The notes: generated by a model from the sequence alone, not told the origin. Shown: positions 24,323 through 32,535, counted from the stretch's first letter. The stretch: DNA of 44,177 bases from Firmicutes bacterium UBA3553 (GCA_002381185.1 DFOA01000047.1:13438-57614); one strand, 5' to 3'. Program-made: numbers and translations.

Positions 24323-25600
24323 ATGGAGGATAAAGAAAGATGCCTTTTGATAGCTGTGCAGCTATCAGGCGAAGAAGAAGAAAACGACATGGAGGAGCTT
24401 GAACAGCTTGTTGAAGCAGCAGATGGCGTTGCAATTTCGAGTATCGTCCAAAACAGACAAAGCATTGACAACCGATACTACGTAGGTCAGGGTAAAGTAG
24501 AAGAAATTGCTAATTATGTTAAGGAACTTGAAATAGATACAATAGTGTTCAATGATGAACTCAGCGGCTCCCAAATCAGAAATATTGAAGAAGTCGTTGA
24601 TGCAAAAGTAATAGACAGGACAAACCTCATACTGGATATATTTGCAAAGAGGGCTCTCACAAAAGAAGGCCAGCTTCAGGTTGAGCTTGCTCAGCTGAAA
24701 TACAGTCTTCCAAGACTTATAGGTTTAAATAAAAACCTTTCAAGACTTGGAGGAGGAATAGGCACAAGAGGACCTGGAGAGCAGAAGCTTGAACTGGACA
24801 GAAGGAGAATCAAAGAAAAGATCAGCGATATTCAAAGTGAACTGAATGAGCTGGGCAAGGTCAGAGAAACCAAAAGAAAAAAGAGGATGAAGGACCAGGT
24901 TCCCATTATTTCAATAGTAGGATATACCAATGCAGGAAAGTCCACGCTTTTAAATTCTTTGGTTGAAAGCGAGTATAGTGAAGAGGAAGCAGAGAATAAA
25001 AAGGTATTTGCAGAAGACATGCTTTTTGCAACTTTGGAAACAGAGCTCAGAAGAGTGAGGCTGCCAGGCGGCAGAAGGGCGGTGTTTTCAGATACGGTTG
25101 GCTTTATTAAAAAGCTGCCTACTCAAATTGTCGAGGCATTTAAAGGCACACTGGAGGAAATCAAGTATGCCGATTTAATTATTCATTTAATTGATATCAA
25201 TGACGAAAATCTGCAGCAGCATAAGGAAACCACAACGAAACTGGTAGAAAAAATTATTGACAAGGATATACCTGTCTTAACAGTCTACAATAAGGTAGAC
25301 AAAATTATCAGTGACAAAGTAACAACCGTTTCTACAAATGATATCATCTATATATCGGCAAAAAATAAATACAATATCGAGTTACTTTTAGAAACAGTTG
25401 ATTATAAAATCAACGGCGAAAAACATAAGTACTCGCTTAAAATTTCTAATAAATATTTAAAGGATTATTACTGGCTCTATGAAAACAGATACACCGAAAA
25501 CGTGGAATTTGATGGAGATGGTGTTAATTTTGATGCTGTTTTATATGACAATGAAACGACACAGTTCAAAGATTACATAACAGGTGAAAAGAATGAGTAA
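24323..25600 (+). CDS. hflX: Ribosome-associated GTPase HflX
   Basis: 425 aa. The N-terminal HflX domain (YYVGQGKVEEIANYV, NDELSGSQIRNIEE, IDRTNLILDIFAKRA) leads through a Gly-rich GGIGTRGPGEQKLELDRR linker to the G domain. There G1 GYTNAGKST is near residue 200, G3 is DTVGFI and G4 is NKVD. HflX binds the 50S subunit and splits stalled ribosomes under stress. CGGAGG lies 7 nt before ATG. Its last 8 bases overlap the start of the YigZ-like gene, indicating coupling. Confidence 0.96.
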   Translation: MEDKERCLLIAVQLSGEEEENDMEELEQLVEAADGVAISSIVQNRQSIDNRYYVGQGKVEEIANYVKELEIDTIVFNDELSGSQIRNIEEVVDAKVIDRTNLILDIFAKRALTKEGQLQVELAQLKYSLPRLIGLNKNLSRLGGGIGTRGPGEQKLELDRRRIKEKISDIQSELNELGKVRETKRKKRMKDQVPIISIVGYTNAGKSTLLNSLVESEYSEEEAENKKVFAEDMLFATLETELRRVRLPGGRRAVFSDTVGFIKKLPTQIVEAFKGTLEEIKYADLIIHLIDINDENLQQHKETTTKLVEKIIDKDIPVLTVYNKVDKIISDKVTTVSTNDIIYISAKNKYNIELLLETVDYKINGEKHKYSLKISNKYLKDYYWLYENRYTENVEFDGDGVNFDAVLYDNETTQFKDYITGEKNE

Positions 25601-26237
25601 TTATAAATCTATCCATAAATATGGAAGAGATGAAATAATTATAAATAAATCCAGGTTTATCGGAACTGCAATTCCTGTAGAAAGTGAAGAGCAGGCAATT
25701 GAATTTATAAATGAAATAAGAAAAGAATTCAAGGATGCAAATCATAATTGTTATGCTTATGTTATAGGAGAAAATAAGAATATCCAAAGGTATTCAGACG
25801 ATGGAGAACCTTCCGGCACTGCAGGCATGCCCATATTAAATGTTATAAACCAGGAAGGTCTGGTAAATACAGCCGTGGTTGTAACAAGATATTTCGGAGG
25901 TGTGCTCCTGGGTGCAGGGGGATTGGTGAGAGCATATACAAAAGGCGGCAAAATCGGTTTAGAAAGTGCGATTATAGTTGAAAGGAATTTGTACTATGAT
26001 GTATCCTTCAATCTTGATTACACTCTTCTCGGGAAAATGGAAAATGAACTTTTAAAGAACAATTTTATTGTAAAAGATAAAATTTATTCTGAGTATGTTG
26101 GATTTAAATTGATTGTAAAAGAGGATGAAACAGACAAAATAACAAATCTGGTAAATGAAATTACTTCTGGGAAAGCAGAAATCAATGTCGGACAGGCAGC
26201 ATATTATTCTATTAAAAACGGAAGAATAATAGAATAA
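25593..26237 (+). CDS. YigZ/IMPACT family protein
   Basis: 214 aa. The N-terminal IMPACT/UPF0029 domain (SRFIGTAIPVESEEQAIEF, NHNCYAYVIG, SDDGEPSGTAGMPIL, VVVTRYFGGVLLGAGGLVRAY) is followed by the ferredoxin-like DUF1949 domain (about 135-210). Bacterial members (YigZ/YvyE) have no settled function; a role near translation is suspected, in keeping with overlap with hflX. ATG 25593 overlaps the hflX stop; GTG 25584 lacks a ribosome binding site. Confidence 0.92.
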   Translation: MSNYKSIHKYGRDEIIINKSRFIGTAIPVESEEQAIEFINEIRKEFKDANHNCYAYVIGENKNIQRYSDDGEPSGTAGMPILNVINQEGLVNTAVVVTRYFGGVLLGAGGLVRAYTKGGKIGLESAIIVERNLYYDVSFNLDYTLLGKMENELLKNNFIVKDKIYSEYVGFKLIVKEDETDKITNLVNEITSGKAEINVGQAAYYSIKNGRIIE

Positions 26238-26310
26238 AAATATTTGTATTATAATAAATAATATGATAAAATATCACGTCATAATATTTGGAATTATGTA
26301 AGGAGGAAAT

Positions 26311-27057
26311 ATGTCAGGTCATTCAAAATGGAAAACTATAAAAAATAAAAAAGGCAAGGCAGATGCACAAAGAGGCAAGATTTTTACCAAGTTAGCCAGA
26401 TACATTACTGTTGCCGTAAGAGAGGGCGGTCCGGACCCAAACTATAATTCATCATTGGCAACAGCAATAGAAAAAGCTAAAGCACAAAATATGCCTAATG
26501 ACAACATAGACAGAGCTATAAAAACCGGCTTAGCTGCATCATCAGGCGAGAACTTCGAAACAATTACCTACGAAGGCTATGGACCAAGCGGAACAGCATT
26601 CATGGTTCAATGCCTGACAGACAATAAAAACAGAACAGCTGCAGATGTAAGGCATTATTTTTCTAAGAATAACGGAAACCTGGGAACAACAGGGTGTGTA
26701 GGCTATCTGTTCAGCAGAAAAGGAGTTATTTCTATCGAATTAAGTGACTCAATCGACGAGGAAGCTCTTATGATGGCTGCTTTGGATGCAGGAGCTGAAG
26801 ACTTTGAGACTCAGGATGACAGCTATGAAATAACAACTGCTCCCGAAGACTTTATCAATGTTTTGAACGGTTTAAAAGAAGCAGGTTACGCAGACATTAA
26901 GGGTGATGTAATGTATATCCCTGCAACTACCGTTAAGGTAGAAGACGAAGAGAGCGTAAAATACCTCGAAAGACTTATCGAAGCATTAGAAGACTGCGAC
27001 GACGTCCAGGAAGTGTACCACAACTGGGATGAGCCGGAAGAAGAGGACGAAGAATAG
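26311..27057 (+). CDS. YebC/TACO1-family protein
   Basis: 248 aa, full length. Signature MSGHSKWKTIKNKKGKADAQRGKIFTKL split over the start, then EGYGPSGTAFMVQCLTDNKNRTA and the acidic C-terminus. The family was called transcriptional regulators; later work on relatives links YebC/TACO1 to translation of proline-rich stretches. The ribosome binding site is AGGAGG 6 nt before ATG. It follows the hflX-yigZ pair after a 73-bp gap and ends at a convergent terminator. Confidence 0.96.
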   Translation: MSGHSKWKTIKNKKGKADAQRGKIFTKLARYITVAVREGGPDPNYNSSLATAIEKAKAQNMPNDNIDRAIKTGLAASSGENFETITYEGYGPSGTAFMVQCLTDNKNRTAADVRHYFSKNNGNLGTTGCVGYLFSRKGVISIELSDSIDEEALMMAALDAGAEDFETQDDSYEITTAPEDFINVLNGLKEAGYADIKGDVMYIPATTVKVEDEESVKYLERLIEALEDCDDVQEVYHNWDEPEEEDEE

Positions 27058-27063
27058 CAAATT

Positions 27064-27093
27064 AAAACACCGCTCGTTAATGAGTGGTGTTTT
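27064..27093. terminator. Bidirectional terminator between yebC and mntP
   Basis: AAAACACCGCTC and GAGTGGTGTTTT pair with one wobble around GTTAAT, and TTT follows. It lies between convergent genes. Confidence 0.8.
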
Positions 27094-27115
27094 TAACATG
27101 TAGAGCATGCTCAAA

Positions 27116-27688
27116 CTATAATATAGTATGCTCTAAAAATATTTTAATGCCAATTAAAACTAATATTGCACCGCCAAGTATTTCAGCTTTTTGTTTAAAC
27201 ATTTCGCCGAATTTTTTCCCTATATTAGAACCTATTATTGAATTAATAAATGTAATTATTCCGATAGATAGAGCAGCGTTTAAAATGTTAACTTTAATTA
27301 CAGCAAATCCAATTCCTACTGCCAATGCATCTATGCTGGTTGCCACAGCCTGCAGCATTAAGGTTTTGAAAGTCAGGTTCTTTTCCACATTTAAGCATGC
27401 TTCAGGAAACTTAAGCTCTTTTAATGCTTCGATTATCATTTTGATACCTATGAATCCCAAAAGTATCAATGCAATCCAATGGTCTAAAAAAGATATTGCT
27501 TCGCTGAATGTTGAACCTACTATGTAACCTATTACCGGCATGAATGCCTGGAAAAAACCGAAAGCGGCAGCAGTTGATAAGATTTGCTTTTTTTTAATGT
27601 TCCCAAAACACATGCCGTTGGATATTGATACTGCACATGCATCCATAGACAATCCAATCGACGTAAAAAACAGCATAATTGAACCCAT
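27116..27688 (-). CDS. mntP: Putative manganese efflux pump MntP
   Basis: 190-aa, six-helix membrane protein of the MntP (DUF204) family, which exports Mn2+. Two internal repeats show the family Asp residues: GLSMDACAVSISNG near residue 14 and ATSIDALAVGIGF in the second half. ATG 27688 is chosen because AAGGAG lies 6 nt upstream; the longer frame to 27763 begins upstream of the promoter's expected start and is rejected. The 5' UTR is about 70 nt; no yybP-ykoY Mn riboswitch was recognised in it. A consensus promoter lies at 27764-27792. Confidence 0.9.
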   Translation of the reverse strand: MGSIMLFFTSIGLSMDACAVSISNGMCFGNIKKKQILSTAAAFGFFQAFMPVIGYIVGSTFSEAISFLDHWIALILLGFIGIKMIIEALKELKFPEACLNVEKNLTFKTLMLQAVATSIDALAVGIGFAVIKVNILNAALSIGIITFINSIIGSNIGKKFGEMFKQKAEILGGAILVLIGIKIFLEHTIL

Positions 27689-27763
27689 TACTTTCTCCTT
27701 AGTATTCAAAGTTTCATGCACACAGTATGTACACGAGCTAAAATGTACAATGAATATTTGCAC

Positions 27764-27792
27764 ATTATAACAAAAAATGTGTGTACTATCAA
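27764..27792 (-). promoter_or_regulatory. Promoter of mntP
   Basis: On the minus strand TTGATA (27787-27792) and TATAAT (27764-27769) with a 17-bp spacer. Confidence 0.75.
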
Positions 27793-27886
27793 GTGTTATA
27801 CCTTAAAAATATATTGTTTATCCTGTAAATACAAATTTCTGATTTTCAGTTTTATAATACCTTTTTCTAATTAATCAATAATCGGT

Positions 27887-27922
27887 ATAAAGCCATCGTT
27901 TTTGAGGAACGGATGGCTTTAT
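27887..27922 (-). terminator. Hairpin downstream of repressor gene
   Basis: ATAAAGCCATCGTT (27887-27900) pairs with AACGGATGGCTTTAT (27908-27922) with one bulged G. It probably ends the minus-strand repressor transcript; the T-run is poor. Confidence 0.6.
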
Positions 27923-27928
27923 TATACA

Positions 27929-27957
27929 ATCAAATGATTAAATTTTAATCATTTGAT
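27929..27957. repeat. Palindromic 21-bp site, copy 1 (after repressor gene)
   Basis: Fourteen-base arms, perfect, around a single T. Its core 27934-27954 (ATGATTAAATTTTAATCATTT) matches 28438-28458 at 20 of 21 positions. The two copies flank the XRE repressor gene. Confidence 0.75.
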
Positions 27958-27975
27958 GCAAAACAACTCTGTTTT

Positions 27976-28353
27976 TTACTGCTGAGTCTGATTGTTAGGT
28001 TTTAATGCTGTGACAATTTGTATGAAACCCTGTATGTCTCTCCTCCTTTCTTTGTCTAAATTCCTGTATGATTCTATAAGTTCTTTTTCTTCATCAGACA
28101 AATAAAGCCCTGATGTTTCGTTAATAATTTCGTTTCCTTGCAGTGCCATAGGCGGTATACCCGTAAGAATCCAGTCAATGGAAACATTAAATAATCGTCT
28201 GAATGCTATCAGCGCATTGCTGGATGGTGCAAATTTATCATTTTCCAGTTCGCTTAAATTTCCTGTGGACAATCCTGTTTCATTTTTTACGTCAGTTAAA
28301 GACAGCTTGTTTAATTTACGTGCATAACGTATCCTTTTTCCAATTGTATCCAA
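27976..28353 (-). CDS. XRE-family repressor (phage CI-like, short)
   Basis: 125 aa. An N-terminal Cro/CI helix-turn-helix (residues of about 5-62: IGKRIRYARKLNKLSLTDVK, TGLSTGNLSELENDKFAPS, LFNVSIDWILTG) precedes a short C-terminal helical region (LSDEEKELIESYRNLDKERRR) common in small SinR-like or phage-type repressors. There is no peptidase domain. TTG 28353 has GGAGG 7 nt upstream. It is divergent from a Cro-like gene, with a palindromic operator between them, and should control both directions. Confidence 0.9.
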   Translation of the reverse strand: MDTIGKRIRYARKLNKLSLTDVKNETGLSTGNLSELENDKFAPSSNALIAFRRLFNVSIDWILTGIPPMALQGNEIINETSGLYLSDEEKELIESYRNLDKERRRDIQGFIQIVTALKPNNQTQQ

Positions 28354-28402
28354 AACACACCTCCTGTCATATCTGAAAAAAGAGAATAGATTAATTATTG
28401 TA

Positions 28403-28431
28403 TTGACATTCTCTGATATCAGATATAATAT
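28403..28431 (+). promoter_or_regulatory. Cro-like gene promoter with TCTGATATCAGA operator
   Basis: TTGACA (28403-28408), then either TATAAT (28424-28429, spacer 15) or TAATAT (28426-28431, spacer 17). The perfect 12-bp palindrome TCTGATATCAGA (28412-28423) fills the spacer, a standard repressor site. Confidence 0.72.
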
Positions 28432-28437
28432 ATTGTT

Positions 28438-28458
28438 ATGATTAAATTTTAGTCATTT
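28438..28458. repeat. Palindromic 21-bp site, copy 2 (after Cro-like promoter)
   Basis: ATGATTAAATTTTAGTCATTT differs from copy 1 by one base. It sits at about +1 to +20 of the Cro-like transcript, where bound protein would block transcription. Confidence 0.7.
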
Positions 28459-28514
28459 AATTGTACCATAAATATTCGATAAACGAGAATATATTTTTAA
28501 GGAGGAACAAAAAT

Positions 28515-28703
28515 ATGAAAAAAAGAAAACTTACTCCTTTTGGGCTAAAGGTAAAAAACAGATTAGCTGACTTAAATATGACACAGAAAGAATTGTCGCG
28601 AAAGCTTGGCACTTCCGATGCTTATCTCAGCATGATTTTATATGGGGAACGTTCAGGTAATATGTATATAGAAGATATTAAAAATATGTTGAATATTAAT
28701 TGA
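28515..28703 (+). CDS. Small XRE (Cro-like) DNA-binding protein
   Basis: 62 aa, nearly all helix-turn-helix: LTPFGLKVKNRLADLNMTQ, then ELSRKLGTSDAYLSMILYGERSG. This short form is frequent in clostridial prophage and mobile-element control regions. AAGGAGG lies 9 nt before ATG 28515; the upstream in-frame extension to 28461 covers the leader and is rejected. It lies between the divergent repressor and a GGDEF gene in the same direction, 63 bp away. Confidence 0.85.
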   Translation: MKKRKLTPFGLKVKNRLADLNMTQKELSRKLGTSDAYLSMILYGERSGNMYIEDIKNMLNIN

Positions 28704-28766
28704 GAAAAGTGATTGCGGATGTTACGAACATATCTTTTATAATATTATTTAGTCAGGGGGCAGCAC

Positions 28767-29477
28767 ATGGATGAAATGGGGAAAAAACCATTTACAACAA
28801 TTTTTATATTGGCAGATGAAAATGGAGAGATTTACTACAGCAATATAAATAATACTAGTATTGCAAAAGAGTTTCTTGAAATGGTAGATATAAGGGATAG
28901 TATCTATGACGGATGTCCTGTAAAAAGAGAGATTTACGATTATATTATGACAGCAGACAGGTTTAGTATTGAAGATAGAACATTTTGGGTGGTGACTGTT
29001 GAAGCAGAAGATTCTCATAAGCCATACAGAGATTTGTCCACAAACCTTTATAACAGAAATTATTGGGAGCATTTAAAAAATGGAATTATAAAACTGCATG
29101 CCGATTTATTTTATTCTCTTATTGTTGTTGATATTGATAATTTAAAAGAATGCAATGACCTATACGGGCATAAGGCAGGTGACAAGGCTATAACCGCTGT
29201 TGGAGAAGCAATAAGGGATTCAATAAGGGGAAATGATATACCCATACACTATGGAGGGGATGAATATATCATAATTCTTCCTAACACAGGTATTGTCAGT
29301 GCGGAAAAAGTAGTTGAAAGAATAAGAAATGAGATAAAGAGAAAAAGCATCAGTAAAAAATTTAATATAGAAATCAGCGCTGGAATTGCCTGTTCTGATG
29401 ATATTAATGAATTGGAACAAATTATGCAATTAGCAGATGAGAAAATGTATATGGAAAAAAGAAAAAAGAAAAAGTGA
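28767..29477 (+). CDS. Diguanylate cyclase (GGDEF domain)
   Basis: 236 aa. Residues of about 1-80 form a small PAS-like or unknown sensor region with Cys50; there is no membrane helix, so it is cytoplasmic. The GGDEF domain (about 88-232) has DxLTxLxNR-like DLSTNLYNRNYW, VDIDNLKECNDLYGHKAGD, and the active site GGDEY at 163-167. An inhibitory I-site RGND at 154-157 sits exactly five residues before it. It should make c-di-GMP from GTP under product inhibition. AGGGGGC precedes ATG. A TATAAT at 28738-28743 may give it a promoter of its own; otherwise it follows the Cro-like gene. Confidence 0.93.
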   Translation: MDEMGKKPFTTIFILADENGEIYYSNINNTSIAKEFLEMVDIRDSIYDGCPVKREIYDYIMTADRFSIEDRTFWVVTVEAEDSHKPYRDLSTNLYNRNYWEHLKNGIIKLHADLFYSLIVVDIDNLKECNDLYGHKAGDKAITAVGEAIRDSIRGNDIPIHYGGDEYIIILPNTGIVSAEKVVERIRNEIKRKSISKKFNIEISAGIACSDDINELEQIMQLADEKMYMEKRKKKK

Positions 29478-29518
29478 ATACCTTAGAGCGGTATACCAAT
29501 TGATTGGAGAAATAATTA

Positions 29519-29547
29519 TTGACATATGTTAATATCGGAAATATAAT
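29519..29547 (+). promoter_or_regulatory. Consensus promoter of Mrp-type gene
   Basis: TTGACA (29519-29524), a 17-bp spacer and TATAAT (29542-29547): a perfect sigma-A consensus, 78 bp before the start codon. Confidence 0.85.
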
Positions 29548-29625
29548 TTCAATAAAGGCATTTGATAAAATATAAAAATAAGTATAAAATAGTTATTGAA
29601 ATTTTATATAAACAGGAGTAAGTAA

Positions 29626-30468
29626 ATGAGTGAAAATTGTAATTCAAACTGCAGTTCATGCAGCCAAGACTGCGACAGCAGAAAAGCTCCAAGTGACTTT
29701 TTAGAAAAGCCTCATGATATGAGCAAGGTAAAGAAAGTAATAGGAATTGTAAGCGGTAAAGGTGGGGTAGGAAAATCCTTTGTAACTTCTATGCTTGCAG
29801 TTACTATGAGGAGAAGGGAACACAATGTTGCAGTTTTAGATGCTGACATAACAGGACCTTCAATACCTAAAGCCTTTGGATTGACTGAAAAAGCAAGAGG
29901 TAACGAATTTGGGATACTTCCGTCAAAAAGTAAGACGGGGATTGAAGTTATGTCAATCAATCTATTGTTAGAAAATGATTCAGATCCTGTAATTTGGCGA
30001 GGACCTGTAATAGCAGGAACGGTAAAACAATTTTGGACCGAAGTAATATGGCAGGACATAGATTATATGTTTGTTGATATGCCTCCTGGAACAGGGGATG
30101 TGCCGTTGACAGTATTCCAATCAATACCTGTAGACGGTATTATAGTTGTAACCTCACCTCAGGAACTGGTTTCAATGATTGTTGAGAAGGCTGTTAAAAT
30201 GGCGGAAAATATGAATATCCCTATTGTGGGAATAGTTGAAAACATGTCATATTTTAAATGCCCTGACTGCAATAAAGAATATAAAATATTCGGGGAAAGT
30301 AATATAGAGGAAATTGCAAAAAAACATAAAATAGATGTAATTGCAAAGCTTCCTATAAATCCTGATGTTGCGGCATCAATTGATAAGGGATTGGTTGAAT
30401 TGTGCGATGACAGCTTATTTACCAGGATAGCAGAAATTTTAGAAAAAGAAGAGTGGCGAAATAAATAA
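29626..30468 (+). CDS. Mrp/NBP35-family Fe-S cluster carrier ATPase
   Basis: 280 aa. A Cys-rich N-terminus (NCNSNCSSCSQDC) as in NBP35-like proteins is followed by the deviant Walker A GKGGVGKSFV near residue 46, DADITGPSIPKAFG, and DMPPGTGDVPLTVFQS. The cluster-binding CPDC motif lies in ENMSYFKCPDCNKEY near residue 210. It carries Fe-S clusters to apoproteins in the cytoplasm. AGGAG lies 9 nt before ATG. The DUF134 gene follows 142 bp later with its own promoter, a pairing often seen in Clostridia. Confidence 0.93.
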   Translation: MSENCNSNCSSCSQDCDSRKAPSDFLEKPHDMSKVKKVIGIVSGKGGVGKSFVTSMLAVTMRRREHNVAVLDADITGPSIPKAFGLTEKARGNEFGILPSKSKTGIEVMSINLLLENDSDPVIWRGPVIAGTVKQFWTEVIWQDIDYMFVDMPPGTGDVPLTVFQSIPVDGIIVVTSPQELVSMIVEKAVKMAENMNIPIVGIVENMSYFKCPDCNKEYKIFGESNIEEIAKKHKIDVIAKLPINPDVAASIDKGLVELCDDSLFTRIAEILEKEEWRNK

Positions 30469-30542
30469 TTAAAACCGCTGCTGCCAAATCCACAGGTCCT
30501 GTATGTAATGATTATCGGACATGATGAATGATGAGAATTACA

Positions 30543-30572
30543 TTGACATAATAAAACATTTCATAATATAAT
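30543..30572 (+). promoter_or_regulatory. Promoter of DUF134 gene
   Basis: TTGACA (30543-30548) and TATAAT (30567-30572) with an 18-bp spacer. Confidence 0.75.
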
Positions 30573-30610
30573 ATGTCAAATAAAGAATAATTCGTAAATG
30601 AGGTATTATT

Positions 30611-30982
30611 ATGCCAAGGCCTAGAAAATGGAGAAAAGTATGCTGTCTTCCTGACTCTAATGAGTTTGGACCATTAGATTTTCCTGTTCAGGAAAAATTA
30701 TTTGTAAACATGACTGTTGATGAATACGAAACTATAAGACTGATCGATTTAGAAGGGTTATCACAGGAAGAATGTGCATCTCAAATGAATGTGGCGCGCA
30801 CAACTGTTCAAGGAATATACAGTGAGGCAAGAAAGAAAATTGCAAAATCCTTGGTAAACGGAAATATATTAAGAATAGAGGGCGGAGACTATAAACTCTG
30901 CGAAGGTGATACAGACTGCTGCTGCAACGTCAGATGCCATAAGAGAAGATGCAGGGGTCTCGATAATTCCGACAATACATAA
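30611..30982 (+). CDS. DUF134 (UPF0251) DNA-binding protein
   Basis: 123 aa. The start MPRPRKWRKVCCLPDSNEFGP is diagnostic of the family, followed by a sigma-like HTH (ETIRLIDLEGLSQEECASQM, then VARTTVQGIYSEARKKIA). A Cys-rich tail (CEGDTDCCCNVRCHKRRCRG) and the N-terminal CC may bind metal or an Fe-S cluster. A regulator is likely, perhaps of Fe-S or redox genes given the adjacent Mrp gene, but no target is known. A weak ribosome binding site, TGAGG, precedes ATG. Confidence 0.88.
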   Translation: MPRPRKWRKVCCLPDSNEFGPLDFPVQEKLFVNMTVDEYETIRLIDLEGLSQEECASQMNVARTTVQGIYSEARKKIAKSLVNGNILRIEGGDYKLCEGDTDCCCNVRCHKRRCRGLDNSDNT

Positions 30983-31011
30983 AATAACTGCTGGAAACAG
31001 CAGTTATTTTT
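30981..31011. terminator. Bidirectional terminator after DUF134 gene
   Basis: A 13-bp stem, AAAATAACTGCTG with CAGCAGTTATTTT, and a GAAA loop, with a T-run on each strand. It lies between convergent genes and overlaps the DUF134 stop codon. Confidence 0.9.
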
Positions 31012-31029
31012 ATCCGTAATCCGCAGAAG

Positions 31030-32181
31030 CTAAAACTTGCTGAAGATATAAGCTGAAAACAGAGAAGTAATAGGGATGGCAAGAAGTATTCCCATGCTTC
31101 CTATTATTGCCTGCAATATTTCATATACTATCATTTCCAGATTTATTAGATGAAGAATATCACTGTTATAAACAACCATTAAAAGTACTATGGACAATGA
31201 ACTTCCTATGTAAGCCAGAACCAGTGTATTTGTCATAGTACCTATTGAATCCTGCCCTATGTTCAATCCGGATTTTAAAAATGTCTTAAAGTCTTTGTTT
31301 TCAATATTTTCGGCAAGTTCGTTTGTTGCAGATGCAATTGACATTGAAATATCCATAACGGCACCTAAAGAGCCTATTACAATGCCGCTCCAGAGTATTG
31401 CCCTTAAATCTATGGGATTATCAGGATTGATCATCAATAAAAATATTGAATCCTGGTCAATCAAGCCTGTCAGATTAAGCATGTTGCTTATAACATAAGA
31501 GAGAATGCCTGCTGAAGCAAGACCTCCTAAATTTCCAATTACGGCACACAATGTTTTTTTGTGAACGCCATTAATGATAACCAAACTTGTAAGAATAATG
31601 AATAAACATATTACCACTGATGAAAAATATATATTTTTTCCGGCTAATATAGAAGGTATGAAAACCATGAAAATCGATAAGCATGTAATGATCAGTGATA
31701 TAATTGTGTTTATTCCTTTTTTTCTGCAAAAAAGAATAAGAAGAACAAAAAATATTCCTGCTAGAAGTATCAGTGAATCGGTTCTGTAGTATTCAATGAA
31801 GGTCCACACAGTTTCTTCGACATTCGTTCTTGAGCTTAGCTGGGCTAAAAGTATATCATCACCGATTTCCACTTGCTTCGGGTTTATTTCTACAGCCTCA
31901 TCGATAAATTGAAATGCTTCAATCCTGTCAGATTCCAAATCCTTATTTTTTATTTGTGCCGTAAAACGTATTGTTTTTGAAGACATGATTTCATAGCCGT
32001 AATCTATATCTTCTTCTGTTACTTCGTCAATGGCTATGACCTCAGCTCGGTATGATTTTCCTGCGTTATCGGTCATTAGTTCAACCTTGTTTGTTTTATA
32101 GCCAATTACTATAAATAAAATTGAAAAAATCAAAGTTAGAATATAAATTACCGTATTTTTATAGGTTTTTAATTTTTCCAT
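31030..32181 (-). CDS. YibE/F family membrane protein
   Basis: 383 aa. One TM helix (about 10-28) and an extracytoplasmic beta-rich domain of about 100 residues are followed by seven or eight helices. The conserved core has NLGGLASAGILSYVISN, GSLGAVMDISMSIASATNEL and SGLNIGQDSIGTMTNTLVLAYIGSS, all typical of YibE/F. The function is unestablished; transport is suspected. It is monocistronic, and GGGGTAATC precedes ATG 32181. It is divergent from the leuS leader. Confidence 0.9.
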   Translation of the reverse strand: MEKLKTYKNTVIYILTLIFSILFIVIGYKTNKVELMTDNAGKSYRAEVIAIDEVTEEDIDYGYEIMSSKTIRFTAQIKNKDLESDRIEAFQFIDEAVEINPKQVEIGDDILLAQLSSRTNVEETVWTFIEYYRTDSLILLAGIFFVLLILFCRKKGINTIISLIITCLSIFMVFIPSILAGKNIYFSSVVICLFIILTSLVIINGVHKKTLCAVIGNLGGLASAGILSYVISNMLNLTGLIDQDSIFLLMINPDNPIDLRAILWSGIVIGSLGAVMDISMSIASATNELAENIENKDFKTFLKSGLNIGQDSIGTMTNTLVLAYIGSSLSIVLLMVVYNSDILHLINLEMIVYEILQAIIGSMGILLAIPITSLFSAYIFSKF

Positions 32182-32268
32182 GATTACCCCTTTACTAATT
32201 TCATTTAGAAAATTTTATCATATAATGAATTCATAATCAATTTTTATTTGTATTTTAAAAAATTGCTA

Positions 32269-32297
32269 TTGCATTAAAAAATCTGTTCTGATATAAT
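32269..32297 (+). promoter_or_regulatory. Promoter of T-box/leuS transcript
   Basis: TTGCAT (32269-32274) and TATAAT (32292-32297) with a 17-bp spacer. Confidence 0.7.
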
Positions 32298-32303
32298 ACG
32301 TAG

Positions 32304-32535
32304 AAAGTGAATAAATTACTGTGATTGGAAGCAGTAGGTTTGTACATATTTTAAGAGAGCTGCCGTATGGTGCAAGACAGCAATATGAGAACCGAACTCG
32401 TCCATGAGTATTTGAAGCGAACAAAGTAGTTTCAAACGGATAAAACCGTTACATAATAGAGTGAGGCATATGCCTAATTTGGGTGGTACCGCGGATAGTC
32501 TTCGTCCCAACAGGGAGAGAGGATTATTTTTTTTG
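32304..32535 (+). promoter_or_regulatory. T-box leader (leucine) of leuS
   Basis: The canonical T-box GGGTGGTACCGCGG is at 32481-32494, with AAGAGAG of stem I near 32353. The candidate specifier CTC (Leu) at 32397-32399 is followed by a purine. A hairpin around GTCCCAACAGGGA and eight T residues (to 32534) form the terminator. leuS follows about 115 nt later. The codon agrees with the gene. Confidence 0.92.

Noticed and set aside
27689..27763. N-terminal extension of MntP
   Set aside because: It would begin upstream of the expected transcription start; ATG 27688 has a good ribosome binding site and gives the family length.
27700..27880. yybP-ykoY manganese riboswitch before mntP
   Set aside because: The roughly 70-nt leader is too short and none of the conserved loops of that class were found.
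27976..28703. A prophage
   Set aside because: Only a repressor and a Cro-like gene are present; there is no integrase, structural or lysis gene, and the neighbours are housekeeping genes.
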